DNA from: RBG-16-34-14 sp963798865
Lineage (GTDB): Bacteria; Bacteroidota; Ignavibacteria; Ignavibacteriales; Ignavibacteriaceae
NCBI GenBank assembly: GCA_963798865.1
Contig: CAWCVZ010000004.1
Span: forward strand, 992,001 to 1,056,000
Direction: 5' to 3'
DNA: 64,000 nucleotides
The translations under genes were made by a program, and so were the position numbers. The notes under the pieces were generated by a model that made no database searches, was not told where the DNA came from, and was given only the letters and a program-made list of their open reading frames with translations. This document shows, in pieces, positions 18,222 to 26,760 of the stretch (positions are counted from its first letter, which is position 1; every line of letters begins with the position of its first letter).

Positions 18222-19190
18222 ATGAGCATACTTGTTGATAAAAAAACCCGTCTTGTTGTCCAGGGAATAACAGGAAGTGAGGGTTCATTTCATACAATGC
18301 AAATGGTTGACTATGGAACAAATGTAGTTGCCGGTGTTACTCCCGGTAAAGGCGGTACTGAGTTTCATGGTATTCCTGTTTATAATACAGTTGAAGATGC
18401 AGTTAAAGAACAGAAGGCAAATACATCGGTGATTTTTGTTCCTCCAGCGTTTGCTGGCGATGCTGTCCTTGAAGCAGCTGATGCAGGAATAAAAGTAATT
18501 ATTTGTGTAACTGAAGGCATTCCAGCAAGAGATATGATTAGCGCTTATAATTCAATTAAAAATAAAAATATAGTTCTTGTTGGACCTAATTGCCCCGGAG
18601 TTATTTCGCCGGGAAAAGCAAAAGTTGGAATAATGCCCGGGTTTATTCACAAGGCTGGTAAGATTGGCGTTGTATCAAGAAGCGGGACTTTAACTTATGA
18701 AGCTGTAAAACAATTAACCGATGTTGGATTGGGACAATCAACATGTGTTGGAATTGGCGGTGATCCTGTGATTGGCTCAAGGTTCATTGACATTATTAAG
18801 CTGTTTAATGAAGATCCTGATACTGCAGGAATAGTTATGATCGGTGAAATCGGTGGAACTGCTGAGGAAGAAGCTGCTGATTTCATAAAGAAAAATGTTA
18901 AGAAACCGGTTGTTGGTTTTATTGCCGGGAGAACAGCTCCTCCGGGAAGAAGAATGGGCCACGCCGGAGCTATTATTTCCGGCGGAAAAGGAACTGCTGC
19001 AGAAAAAATGGCTGCAATGAAAAAAGCAGGAATAAATGTAATTGAAAGCCCGGCTGAAATTGGTTCGGCTATGTTGAAAGCCGTTAGTAAAATCAAATCT
19101 CAAAAATCAAAAATTAAATCAGTTACGAAAAAGAAGAAAACAAAAAGTAAAAATCGTATTGTTAAAAAAGTTAAATCAAAAAAGAAATAA
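18222..19190 (+). CDS. sucD: Succinyl-CoA synthetase alpha subunit with lysine-rich tail
   Basis: The 322-residue protein matches SucD over its first 290 residues: LVVQGITGSEGSFHT CoA site, GPNCPGVISPG, SRSGTLTYEAV and the phospho-histidine motif GHAGAIISGGKGTAAEKMAAM. It forms succinate and ATP/GTP from succinyl-CoA with a SucC beta subunit that is not in the window. From about residue 292 it carries an extra tail of some 30 residues made almost only of Lys, Ser, Val, Ile and Arg. This is unusual for the family. The TCA partner Kgd lies at 57-60.7 kb. Confidence 0.95.
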   Translation: MSILVDKKTRLVVQGITGSEGSFHTMQMVDYGTNVVAGVTPGKGGTEFHGIPVYNTVEDAVKEQKANTSVIFVPPAFAGDAVLEAADAGIKVIICVTEGIPARDMISAYNSIKNKNIVLVGPNCPGVISPGKAKVGIMPGFIHKAGKIGVVSRSGTLTYEAVKQLTDVGLGQSTCVGIGGDPVIGSRFIDIIKLFNEDPDTAGIVMIGEIGGTAEEEAADFIKKNVKKPVVGFIAGRTAPPGRRMGHAGAIISGGKGTAAEKMAAMKKAGINVIESPAEIGSAMLKAVSKIKSQKSKIKSVTKKKKTKSKNRIVKKVKSKKK

Positions 19191-19201
19191 AAATATTTTA
19201 T

Positions 19202-19297
19202 TCATTGCGAACCCCATTTTACTTGCCTACCGATAGGCAGGTCGGGGTGAAGCAATCTTAAGTTTAGATTGCTTCGTCATTTCATTCCTCGCAATGA
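19202..19297. repeat. MITE-like inverted repeat (CATTGCGA family)
   Basis: The element is bounded by TCATTGCGA (19202-19210) and TCGCAATGA (19289-19297). It contains a perfect 10-bp inner stem, GAAGCAATCT (19249-19258) with AGATTGCTTC (19266-19275), and a GCCTA..TAGGC palindrome (19225-19238). This layout is a known style of non-coding dispersed repeat in Bacteroidetes-like genomes. It fills the gap between sucD and ndk and may fold as a long hairpin in RNA. No coding potential was seen. Confidence 0.75.
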
Positions 19298-19322
19298 CAT
19301 CAATTCTAAATAAGGAGTTTAA

Positions 19323-19754
19323 TTGAACAATAAAACTTTAGCTATAATTAAACCTGATGCAGTCCGTGATAATAAAATCGGAGAAATAATTGCAATGATC
19401 AGTCGTGCTGGTTTTAAAATTAAAGCAATGAAAATGGTTAAGCTGACAAAACAATCAGCAGAAGGATTTTATGAAATACATAAAGATCGATCTTTCTTCA
19501 GAGAATTAATTGATTATATGACCTCAGGTCCCTGTGTACCTATTGCCCTTGAAAAAGAAAATGCTGTTGAAGATTACAGGAAATTAATCGGTGCAACTGA
19601 TCCTGCTAAAGCAGCAGAAGGAACAATAAGAAAATTATATGCACAAAATATTCAATTCAATGCTGTTCACGGTTCTGATTCTGATGTGAATGCAGAAAAG
19701 GAAATTGCACATTTCTTTTCAAGGAAAGAACTACTGGAGAATTATTCTGAGTAG
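19323..19754 (+). CDS. ndk: Nucleoside diphosphate kinase
   Basis: The 143-residue protein starts at TTG behind a good AAGGAG site (about 19312-19317). It has the opening TLAIIKPDAVRDNKIGEI, the KDRSFFRELIDYMTSGP loop, ATDPAKAAEGTIR and the catalytic histidine in NAVHGSDSDVNAEKEIAHFF. The enzyme exchanges terminal phosphates between nucleoside di- and triphosphates. Length and motifs are standard. Its C-terminus overlaps the open frame of the following gene. Confidence 0.97.
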   Translation: MNNKTLAIIKPDAVRDNKIGEIIAMISRAGFKIKAMKMVKLTKQSAEGFYEIHKDRSFFRELIDYMTSGPCVPIALEKENAVEDYRKLIGATDPAKAAEGTIRKLYAQNIQFNAVHGSDSDVNAEKEIAHFFSRKELLENYSE

Positions 19755-21051
19755 ATTTGCCGTCCCTTCTTTTACTCCAGGATATGAGAGAGTAAATCTT
19801 CATTCTCAAAATTTCAAAAAGATATTACTGGTTTTTATAGGCATAATCTTTTTTTTCCCAACCGGTTCATTTTCTCAGGAAAAAATTTTACTAACAGGAG
19901 CTGATATTCTTATAAGGGACAATCTTGATTTATTGAAAGGGAAAAGATTAGGAATAGTTACAAATCAATCTGCAATTCTTAAAAATGGTACCCATCTTGT
20001 TGATACACTTAATTCTTTGAAAGATATTAACATTGTTGCACTATTCGGACCTGAACATGGAATTCGGGGGCTTTCTGAAGCAGGTGACAAAATTAATAAC
20101 AATTTTGATACAAAAACCGGAATACCAATTTATTCTCTTTACGGAAATAATAAAAAACCAACTGAAGAAATGTTAAACAATGTGGATTTACTTTTATATG
20201 ACATTCAGGATGTTGGGACAAGGTTTTATACGTACATTTCAACTTTGTTTTACGTTTTGCAATCTTCTGCTGAGAATCATATCCCATTAATTGTTCTTGA
20301 CAGACCTGATCCAATTGATGGAGTAACTGTTGAAGGACCGGTTCTTAAAGAAGAATTAAAATCTTTTGTTGGAATTGCACCTTTGCCCGTAAGATATGGA
20401 ATGACTCCGGGAGAACTGGCAAATTATTTTTCGGGAGAAAATTTACTTGGCGAAGATTTGTATCCTGATTTAAGAATAATTCATCTGCAGGGATGGAATA
20501 GAGATAGTTATTTTAATGATTATGATTTAATATGGATTTCTCCTTCTCCTAATATTCCTAATCTCGAATCAGCTTTGACATATCCGGGAACCTGTTTATT
20601 TGAAGGCACAAATATTTCTGAAGGGAGAGGGACTGAAAACCCTTTTATTACAATCGGCGCTCCTTTTATTAAAAGTGATGAGCTGATTAAAGAGTTAAAA
20701 AAATCTTTTATTGAAGGTGCAGACCTTAAGGCAATAACTTTTATTCCGGTTAAGAAACCCGGCGTTGCTGAAAACCCCAAATATGAAAATGAAAAATGCA
20801 ATGGGGTTTTTATTGATATAAAGGATAAAAGAAAATTTAAAGGATTCGAATTCGGGATAAAACTTCTTTCATCTTTAATTAAATTGTACCCGGAATCTTT
20901 TAAATTTAATTCATACTTCAATAAGCTATCCGGGAATAAATCTTTAAAAGAACTTTTACTTAAAGGAATTCCTGCAGCAGAAATTCTTTCAGACCTGAAA
21001 AAAGAAACGGATGAATTTAAATCAATCCGGAAAAAATATTTACTCTACTAA
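19690..21051 (+). CDS. NamZ-like exo-beta-N-acetylmuramidase (DUF1343), secreted
   Basis: The protein has the DUF1343/NamZ motif series: RLGIVTNQSAILKNGTHLVD, ALFGPEHGIRG, LLYDIQDVGTRFYTYISTLF, VLDRPDPIDG, RYGMTPGELA and TCLFEGTNISEGRGTENPF. NamZ removes terminal N-acetylmuramic acid from muropeptide-derived glycans outside the cytoplasm. A signal peptide (ILLVFIGIIFFFPTGSFSQ) precedes the domain. The only upstream ATG in frame is at 19690, inside ndk. The true start is probably a non-ATG codon between 19741 and 19800, so the first residues are uncertain. The following lipoprotein gene is close and likely co-transcribed. Confidence 0.9.
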   Translation: MQKRKLHISFQGKNYWRIILSRFAVPSFTPGYERVNLHSQNFKKILLVFIGIIFFFPTGSFSQEKILLTGADILIRDNLDLLKGKRLGIVTNQSAILKNGTHLVDTLNSLKDINIVALFGPEHGIRGLSEAGDKINNNFDTKTGIPIYSLYGNNKKPTEEMLNNVDLLLYDIQDVGTRFYTYISTLFYVLQSSAENHIPLIVLDRPDPIDGVTVEGPVLKEELKSFVGIAPLPVRYGMTPGELANYFSGENLLGEDLYPDLRIIHLQGWNRDSYFNDYDLIWISPSPNIPNLESALTYPGTCLFEGTNISEGRGTENPFITIGAPFIKSDELIKELKKSFIEGADLKAITFIPVKKPGVAENPKYENEKCNGVFIDIKDKRKFKGFEFGIKLLSSLIKLYPESFKFNSYFNKLSGNKSLKELLLKGIPAAEILSDLKKETDEFKSIRKKYLLY

Positions 21052-21064
21052 AAAGGAAAATGAT

Positions 21065-22111
21065 ATGAAATTCTTATTAAGCATGGTTTTAACAGCTTTA
21101 TTTTTATTTGGATGCGGTGAGAATAATAAAGAAGATAAAAAAACTACGGGAGAGGATTTATATAAGATTGATTCTACAGAAATAAAAACAAAACCTGTTG
21201 ATAATCCTAATCAGAATTTTTTAATCCGTTATAAGATGGAACCAAATAAAGAATATAAATATAAGATAGCAACTATCTCTGAAAACAAACAGACAATAAA
21301 GCTGGATACTACAATATCCCAGGTTGTAAGTCAAAATATGATTTACCTTCTAAGTTTAAAACCGAATGCTATTGATAAAGATAGTATTTATGAAATTGTG
21401 TGTAACATCAGTTCGATAAAACTTGATGCAACTGCTAATGATCAGAAACATTCTTATCAGAGCGGAGTTACAAAAGATTCAGTTCAGCTTTTGCAATTTG
21501 CAAATTATGATGCGCTTGTAAATAATCCTTTCAATTTAAGAGTAGATGTTAAGGGAAATATTCTTGAGATTTATAAAATAGATAAAATCATTTCGCGATA
21601 TCTTGAATTACAGAACCTGCAGGACTCAGCATCAACTGAGGATCGGAATGTACTCCGTGAACAGATTTCTGAAGGAGCTCTAAAACCTCTTCTTTCGCAG
21701 ATATTCAGAAAGCTGCCCGATAAAACTGTTGCTAAGGATTCATCGTGGACAGTTTCACAACCTCCATTTTCTTTTTTGGTTTTTCATATCCAGAGTAATT
21801 ATAATTACAATATCGGCTCACTTGAGGAATATAATAATGATAATGTTGCCGTAATTGATGCAAAGCTGGATGCCAAAATAACGGGTGAAACTAAACTAAC
21901 ACAACAAGGAATAACTTATCAGTTTACAAAACCATTATCAGAAGGTACAGGAAAAATTTATTTTAATATTGAAAAAGGATATGTCATTAAATCAGTTTCC
22001 AAGAGCGTAACTAAAATCTCTTTTACAACTGAAGGAAATACTCCAGCTGGTAATCAAAAGGGTGCACGTTCAAATGTTATGGAATACACAAACATTGTGG
22101 AGTTGCTGTAG
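21065..22111 (+). CDS. Lipoprotein of unknown function (DUF6263-like)
   Basis: The 348-residue protein starts at ATG 21065 behind an AAAAGG site. It has a lipoprotein signal (LTALFLFGC, Cys19). The mature part opens with a charged linker and then FLIRYKMEPNKEYKYKIATI, a strand pattern with 'YK...Y.Y' like DUF6263 beta-rich lipoproteins. It continues with NPFNLRVDVKGNILEIYKID and ends in a domain of similar beta character. The match is tentative. It follows the NamZ-like gene and may act in the same envelope compartment. Confidence 0.7.
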   Translation: MKFLLSMVLTALFLFGCGENNKEDKKTTGEDLYKIDSTEIKTKPVDNPNQNFLIRYKMEPNKEYKYKIATISENKQTIKLDTTISQVVSQNMIYLLSLKPNAIDKDSIYEIVCNISSIKLDATANDQKHSYQSGVTKDSVQLLQFANYDALVNNPFNLRVDVKGNILEIYKIDKIISRYLELQNLQDSASTEDRNVLREQISEGALKPLLSQIFRKLPDKTVAKDSSWTVSQPPFSFLVFHIQSNYNYNIGSLEEYNNDNVAVIDAKLDAKITGETKLTQQGITYQFTKPLSEGTGKIYFNIEKGYVIKSVSKSVTKISFTTEGNTPAGNQKGARSNVMEYTNIVELL

Positions 22112-22115
22112 TTCA

Positions 22116-22150
22116 AGAGTTAGGAGTTAGAAGATAGGAGTTAGAAGTTA
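22116..22150. repeat. Degenerate GAGTTAGAAG-type repeat, left flank of pseudogene
   Basis: This is a run of near copies of GAGTTAG(A/G)AG. It is the inverse of the run at 22521-22580 on the other side of the four-helix-bundle pseudogene. Such repeats often border genes of that family in Bacteroidetes-like genomes. They may mark the ends of a small mobile cassette, which is inference. Confidence 0.6.
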
Positions 22151-22508
22151 GTCAATTGAATTTAAAATAGCTTTGGAGAAGGTATTTAAAAGTTTACTTA
22201 TTTCTTCTGCCAAATTCATTTCAATTTTATTATCTGTTTTCCCTAAATCTTTAGAAAGGATTAAATAGTATTTACATTCTTCTAATGAACCTTGGAAAAT
22301 ATTATAGAATTTGACTTTTCATTCTTCCCTTTTTTTCTATATCCTTCAGCAATTATTGGCAGGGACTGAAACTTGCGGCTCTTCTGAACTGAGATGTTAA
22401 GGCATAAATTTCCTCTTTGGTGAAATCCTTTGTTAACTCATAAACGCTTAATACGAATTGATGAGCTTTTTGCCAAACAATTAAATCTGTAAATGATTGA
22501 AATTTCAT
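22148..22508 (-). pseudogene. Four-helix-bundle protein (23S rRNA intervening-sequence family), frameshifted
   Basis: The minus strand starts MKFQSFTDLIVWQKAHQFVL, then YELTKDFTKEEIYALTSQFR and RRAA, the standard opening of the four-helix-bundle (S23/Avd-like) family. Two extra bases and one missing base then break it. Reading across them recovers VSVPANIAEGYRKKGKNEK, then FYNIFQGSLEECKYYLILSK and a natural stop at SID. The length, about 119 residues, is normal. Three indels, against one in each other broken gene here, point to real decay. Inverted GTTAGAAG-type repeats flank it on both sides. Confidence 0.85.
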
Positions 22509-22520
22509 TTTTGTTATCAT

Positions 22521-22580
22521 TCTATCTTCTGACTTCTATCTCCTGGCATCTGACTCCTAACCTCTGCCTTCTAACTCTTT
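22521..22580. repeat. Degenerate repeat, right flank of pseudogene, overlapping nfeD end
   Basis: Tandem near copies of TCTGACTTCTATCTCC / CTGACTCCTAACCTC form the mirror of 22116-22150. The nfeD stop (22571-22573) lies inside this run, so the last residue of NfeD is encoded by repeat sequence. Confidence 0.6.
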
Positions 22581-23893
22581 ACTTCTTTTACAACTACTTT
22601 AATTCCTTCAACGCGTATAACTTCAACTTTTTTTCCTCTAACTATATAATCCCAGTCTGCTACAACATCGTATCTTTTATCATTAATCTCAGCAGATCCT
22701 GCAGGTCTTAAATCAGTTAAAGCTATACCTTCCGTTCCAATTAATTCTTTTGCAGAAGGATAGGAAACAAAACCTTTTTCGGCGTTTTCCTCTTCTGCAA
22801 GAACAAGCCTTTTAAAAGCATTGCTCTTGGGTAAAAACTTTGCAAGAATAAGTATTAATACAAAAGCTCCGGATAATGCAACAGCAAGCTGAATGATTGC
22901 AGTTCCGATAATATTGTAATCAAAAAATTCTAAGCCGCCGGTTAAAGAAAGAAAGAGCGAAGCAATAACAAGAATAATTCCGCTTATGCCTGTAATACCA
23001 AAACCCGGAATAACAAAAATCTCCAGTGCAATTAAAACTATACCTGCTACAAATAATAAAATTTCAATTATTGATGCAAGTTCCAGTATGTAGGATGAAC
23101 CAAAGAAAAGAGCAAGAGCAATTAATCCTGTTGTACCTGCAACTCCCCATCCGGGTGTTTTTATTTCAGCCATCAAACCAAAGAACCCGATCATAATAAG
23201 GATTGTAGAGACAATAGGGTTATTTAGGAACCTGACAAATTCTTCAGCCCAGTTTGAGTGAATCGAAATTATTTTTGCATGTTTGAGATTAAAATCTGCC
23301 AATACATTATTTAAATCCTTAACTGTGGTATCAGCGATCCCATATTTTATTGCTTCCTCAGTTGTGAGAGTGATTAATTGTGTACTGTCAACCAAACCTT
23401 CAACAACAATTCTTTCATCAACCATACCCTGAGCAATATCAGTTCTTCTTCCATTCTTTTCTGCAGTAGAACGCATTTCAGATCTCATATAAGATTGATA
23501 TTTCTCACTCAACTTCTCCCCACCCTGACCAACTACAGTAGCAGCACCAATTGAGCTTCCCGGAACCATAACAATTTTATTACAGGATAATGCAATTAAA
23601 GATCCTGCTGAGATAGCCCTGTTATTAATGAAAGCAATTGTAAGGATATTACTTGACAGGATTGCATCTTTAATTTGTGTAGCAGCATCAACTCTGCCGC
23701 CGAAAGTATTTATCTTAAAAATAATTGCGTCGGCATTTGCTTCATTTGCTTCTTTAACAACCCTGCTTACATAAGGAGCCATGCCAAGATCTATTTCTCC
23801 ATCAATCTCTGCAAAATAAACTTTTTTGTTTTGCGGCAGGATAAAAGGATTGATTGAAAGTATAGCTAAAAGAAATAGAATTATTTTTTTCAA
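22571..23893 (-). CDS. nfeD: Full-length NfeD-type membrane serine protease
   Basis: The 440-residue protein has a signal peptide, then a ClpP/SppA-like protease domain (about 25-220). This carries FINNRAISAGSLIALSCNKI, in which the Ser is the expected nucleophile. A Lys/Arg-rich helix further on (GEKLSEKYQSYMRSE) is expected to carry the catalytic Lys. Four to five membrane helices (about 230-370) follow, and a C-terminal OB-fold NfeD domain (GTEGIALTDLRPAGSAEIN). Such proteins pair with SPFH/stomatin proteins in membrane quality control. No stomatin gene is adjacent. The stop codon lies in a repeat. Confidence 0.92.
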   Translation of the reverse strand: MKKIILFLLAILSINPFILPQNKKVYFAEIDGEIDLGMAPYVSRVVKEANEANADAIIFKINTFGGRVDAATQIKDAILSSNILTIAFINNRAISAGSLIALSCNKIVMVPGSSIGAATVVGQGGEKLSEKYQSYMRSEMRSTAEKNGRRTDIAQGMVDERIVVEGLVDSTQLITLTTEEAIKYGIADTTVKDLNNVLADFNLKHAKIISIHSNWAEEFVRFLNNPIVSTILIMIGFFGLMAEIKTPGWGVAGTTGLIALALFFGSSYILELASIIEILLFVAGIVLIALEIFVIPGFGITGISGIILVIASLFLSLTGGLEFFDYNIIGTAIIQLAVALSGAFVLILILAKFLPKSNAFKRLVLAEEENAEKGFVSYPSAKELIGTEGIALTDLRPAGSAEINDKRYDVVADWDYIVRGKKVEVIRVEGIKVVVKEVKS

Positions 23894-23941
23894 TTTAATA
23901 ACCGCCCTGTTTTATAATATAGAGCAAAATAGAAAAAATTC

Positions 23942-25138
23942 TTACTGTAAAATTAAATGTCCCAGTTTATCTCTCTTCGTTTTCAGGTAACGCTCGTTAT
24001 CAGAGTTGGGAGATATTTCAATCGGAACACGCTCAACAATTTCAAGTCCGTATCCTTGCAGTCCAACAACTTTTTTAGGATTATTAGTTAATAGTCTTAT
24101 TTTTTTTACACCAAGATCAAGAAGAATTTGTGCTCCTATACCATAGTCACGTACATCAGCTTTAAATCCTAAAAACTCATTTGCTTCAACAGTATCTTTT
24201 CCTTCTTCCTGGAGTTTATAGGCAAGAATTTTATTTGTTAAACCAATTCCTCTTCCCTCCTGACGCATATAAACGAGAATACCTGCTCCTTCTTTTTCAA
24301 TCATATCAAGAGCAGTGTTAAGCTGGTCGTGGCAATCGCATCTTAAAGAATGAAAAACATCTCCGGTTAAACATTCAGAGTGCATCCTGACAAGAATAGG
24401 TTCATCCAGTTTTATTGTTCCTTTAACAAGCGCTACCTGTTTTTTCTTATCAAGTGAACTCTGGTATAAATGAAGTTTAAACTTTCCATGCTTTGTTGGA
24501 AAATTTACATCAGTAATTTTATTGATCAGCCTTTCCTTTTTCAGCCTGTAGCTAATAATATCTTTTACAGTAATAATCTTCACATTAAATTTTTCTGCAA
24601 TTTTTATCAACTCAGGAACCCTTGCCATCTCACCATTTTCAGCAAGAATCTCGCATAAAACTCCAGCCGGTTGAAGACTTGCCAGTTTGCATAAATCAAC
24701 TGCCGCTTCTGTGTGCCCTGCTCTTCTTAAGACACCTTCATTAAAAGCACGAAGAGGAAAAATATGCCCCGGTCGTGCAAAGTCAGAAGCAGTTGAAGTT
24801 TTGTCTATAAGTTTTTTTATTGTTAAAGCTCTGTCGGCAGCAGAAATACCAGTTGTTGTTCCTTCAATAGCGTCAACAGTAACTGTAAACTGAGTACCAT
24901 GAAGCGCAGAATTCTGATCAACCATTAGCGGAAGACCTAACTCATCAAGCCTTTTCCCATGAAGTGCAACGCATAGCATTCCTTTTCCATTGGTGACCAT
25001 AAAGTTTACGATATCGGGAGTAACATATTCAGCTGCGCAAACGAAATCCCCCTCATTTTCCCGCTCTTCGTCATCAACAATAATAATAATTTTACCGTTT
25101 TTAATTTCTTCGATTGCTTCTTCTACTTTACAAAACAT
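23942..25138 (-). CDS. ribBA: Bifunctional DHBP synthase / GTP cyclohydrolase II
   Basis: The 398-residue fusion catalyses two entry steps of riboflavin synthesis. The N-terminal half (about 1-200) is RibB, with VDDEERENEGDFVCAAE, the RPGHIFPLRA and GHTEAAVDLCKLA motifs. The C-terminal half is RibA, with the zinc-binding HSECLTGDVFHSLRCDCHDQL (three Cys), RQEGRGIGL and LTNNPKK. No FMN riboswitch could be seen upstream, where yajC lies only 26 nt away. It is probably in one transcript with tgt and yajC. Confidence 0.97.
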   Translation of the reverse strand: MFCKVEEAIEEIKNGKIIIIVDDEERENEGDFVCAAEYVTPDIVNFMVTNGKGMLCVALHGKRLDELGLPLMVDQNSALHGTQFTVTVDAIEGTTTGISAADRALTIKKLIDKTSTASDFARPGHIFPLRAFNEGVLRRAGHTEAAVDLCKLASLQPAGVLCEILAENGEMARVPELIKIAEKFNVKIITVKDIISYRLKKERLINKITDVNFPTKHGKFKLHLYQSSLDKKKQVALVKGTIKLDEPILVRMHSECLTGDVFHSLRCDCHDQLNTALDMIEKEGAGILVYMRQEGRGIGLTNKILAYKLQEEGKDTVEANEFLGFKADVRDYGIGAQILLDLGVKKIRLLTNNPKKVVGLQGYGLEIVERVPIEISPNSDNERYLKTKRDKLGHLILQ

Positions 25139-25164
25139 TTTTCATCCGGATATATTTATTAAAA

Positions 25165-25479
25165 TTAACTTCCTTTACTTATCACTCCGGTAACCGCAGA
25201 GCGCTCAACTTTCACTTTAACGTTATCGCTTATTGCAACGAGAACCGTTTTTTCTTCAAGACCTACAATGATGCCGTGAATACCACCGCTTGTAATTACT
25301 TTGTCACCTTTTTCAATATTAGATAACATCTTTTCTCTTTCTTTAGCACGTTTCTGCTGTGGTCTTATAATCATAAAATAGAAGATTAAAAAGATCGCAC
25401 CGAACATTATTAATGTGCTTATTAAATTTCCGCCTCCACCGCCATCGGGTGAAGGTGCCATTAAAATTAGATTCAGCAA
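25165..25479 (-). CDS. yajC: Preprotein translocase subunit YajC
   Basis: The 104-residue protein has a single membrane helix (about 20-42) followed by the YajC signature IIRPQQKRAKEREKMLSNI, then EKGDKVITSGGIHGIIVGLE. The family attaches to SecDF in the Sec translocase. It starts 1 nt after tgt, the common tgt-yajC order in many bacteria. secD and secF do not follow here. RibBA does instead, which suggests rearrangement. Confidence 0.96.
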   Translation of the reverse strand: MLNLILMAPSPDGGGGGNLISTLIMFGAIFLIFYFMIIRPQQKRAKEREKMLSNIEKGDKVITSGGIHGIIVGLEEKTVLVAISDNVKVKVERSAVTGVISKGS

Positions 25480-25480
25480 G

Positions 25481-26620
25481 TTATTCCTCCGTATTTAATT
25501 TATTATTTGATATTCTTTTAACTATTTCTTTTTTCCAATCAGAAAAATTTCCTTCAAGTATTTTTTCCCTTGCAGTCCTCATAAGATTAAGATAAAAATT
25601 CAGATTATGAATACTTGCAAGTTCAAGTGCAAGAATTTCACCTGCAATAAAAAGATGCCTTAAATATGCTTTTGAAAAATTTGTACAAGAATAACAATCA
25701 CAATTCTCATCTATCACAGAAAAATCATCTTTATATTTTGCATTCCTCATTGATAGAACGCCGTTGGAAGTAAAAAGGTATGCATTTCGTCCGTTTCTTG
25801 TAGGCATAACACAATCAAACATATCAATTCCTCTTTCAATTGCTTCAAGAAGATTCTCCGGTCTTCCAACTCCCATTAAATATCTCGGTTTATTTTCCGG
25901 CATTAAGAAAGTTGTAAACTCAACTATATCATACATTGATTCAACCGGTTCTCCAACCGCAAGTCCGCCAATAGCATAGCCATCAAAATTAAGATTAACA
26001 ATTTCTTTTGCTGATAATTCACGGAGATCTTTATAAACACTGCCCTGTATAATTCCAAACATAAATTGTTCGTAGCTGTATAGAGGGAAAGATTTTTCAA
26101 AAGCTTCCTTACTCATTGCCGCCCAGTTTGAAGTTAATTTTGTTGAGTTAAGAGCATAATTATATTCGCACGGAAATGGTGTACATTCATCAAGCACCAT
26201 CACTATATCCGAGCCGATCCTTCTCTGAATTCCAACAACTTTTTCAGGAGTAAAAAAATGAGAACTCCCATCAAGGTGAGATCGGAATTCAACTCCTTCA
26301 GGTTTAACTTTCCTTAAATCAGAAAGACTAAAAACCTGGAAGCCTCCGCTGTCTGTTAGTATAGGTTTATTCCAGTTCATAAACTTGTGAAGACCACCGG
26401 CTTTTTCAAGAACTTCCGTTCCGGGTCTTAAGTAAAGATGATAAGTATTTGAAAGAACAATTTGAGCTTTAATTTCCTCTAACTGCTTTTGATTAACTGC
26501 TTTTACAGTTCCCTGTGTACCAACCGGCATAAAAGCCGGTGTTTCAACTATTCCATGACTGGTTTCAAAAACACCAGCTCTTGCAGTTTTATCATTAGCA
26601 ATTAAAGAAAACTTAAGCAA
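25481..26620 (-). CDS. tgt: tRNA-guanine transglycosylase
   Basis: This is a 379-residue Tgt. The substrate and catalytic elements are DSGGFQVFSL, GIIQGSVYKDLR, IGGLAVGEP and the nucleophile region DMFDCVMPTRNGR. The zinc site is CDCYSCTNFSKAYLRHL (C-x-C-x2-C plus His). It swaps G34 for preQ1 in tRNAs with GUN anticodons. Length is normal. It is directly upstream of yajC. Confidence 0.97.
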   Translation of the reverse strand: MLKFSLIANDKTARAGVFETSHGIVETPAFMPVGTQGTVKAVNQKQLEEIKAQIVLSNTYHLYLRPGTEVLEKAGGLHKFMNWNKPILTDSGGFQVFSLSDLRKVKPEGVEFRSHLDGSSHFFTPEKVVGIQRRIGSDIVMVLDECTPFPCEYNYALNSTKLTSNWAAMSKEAFEKSFPLYSYEQFMFGIIQGSVYKDLRELSAKEIVNLNFDGYAIGGLAVGEPVESMYDIVEFTTFLMPENKPRYLMGVGRPENLLEAIERGIDMFDCVMPTRNGRNAYLFTSNGVLSMRNAKYKDDFSVIDENCDCYSCTNFSKAYLRHLFIAGEILALELASIHNLNFYLNLMRTAREKILEGNFSDWKKEIVKRISNNKLNTEE

Positions 26621-26649
26621 AATTACCTATTAAAGGTTCATAAATCAAT

Positions 26650-26682
26650 CCTGCCTACCGAAGCAATACTTGCGTAGGTAGG
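26650..26682. repeat. Short CCTGCCTACC...GGTAGG palindromic repeat
   Basis: CCTACC and GGTAGG arms flank a middle of about 21 nt with CGAAGCAA and TTGCG. Related words (GCCTACCGATAGGCAGG) occur inside the element at 19202-19297, so both probably belong to one dispersed family. It lies between tgt and a DCC gene, and no gene was seen. Confidence 0.55.
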
Positions 26683-26760
26683 TTAATTAAGAATACAAAT
26701 TTAATTGTATTTAAACTCATCTGCTAAAAATTTATGAAAGTTAGGAATGAAGCTTAAATG

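Noticed and set aside
18695..19103. Overlapping antisense ORFs within sucD
   Set aside because: They mirror the conserved SucD coding sequence. Their Ile/Ala- or Ser-rich content comes from the sense codons.
25139..25164. FMN riboswitch ahead of ribBA
   Set aside because: Only 26 nt separate ribBA from yajC, too little for the aptamer, and none of its conserved words are present.
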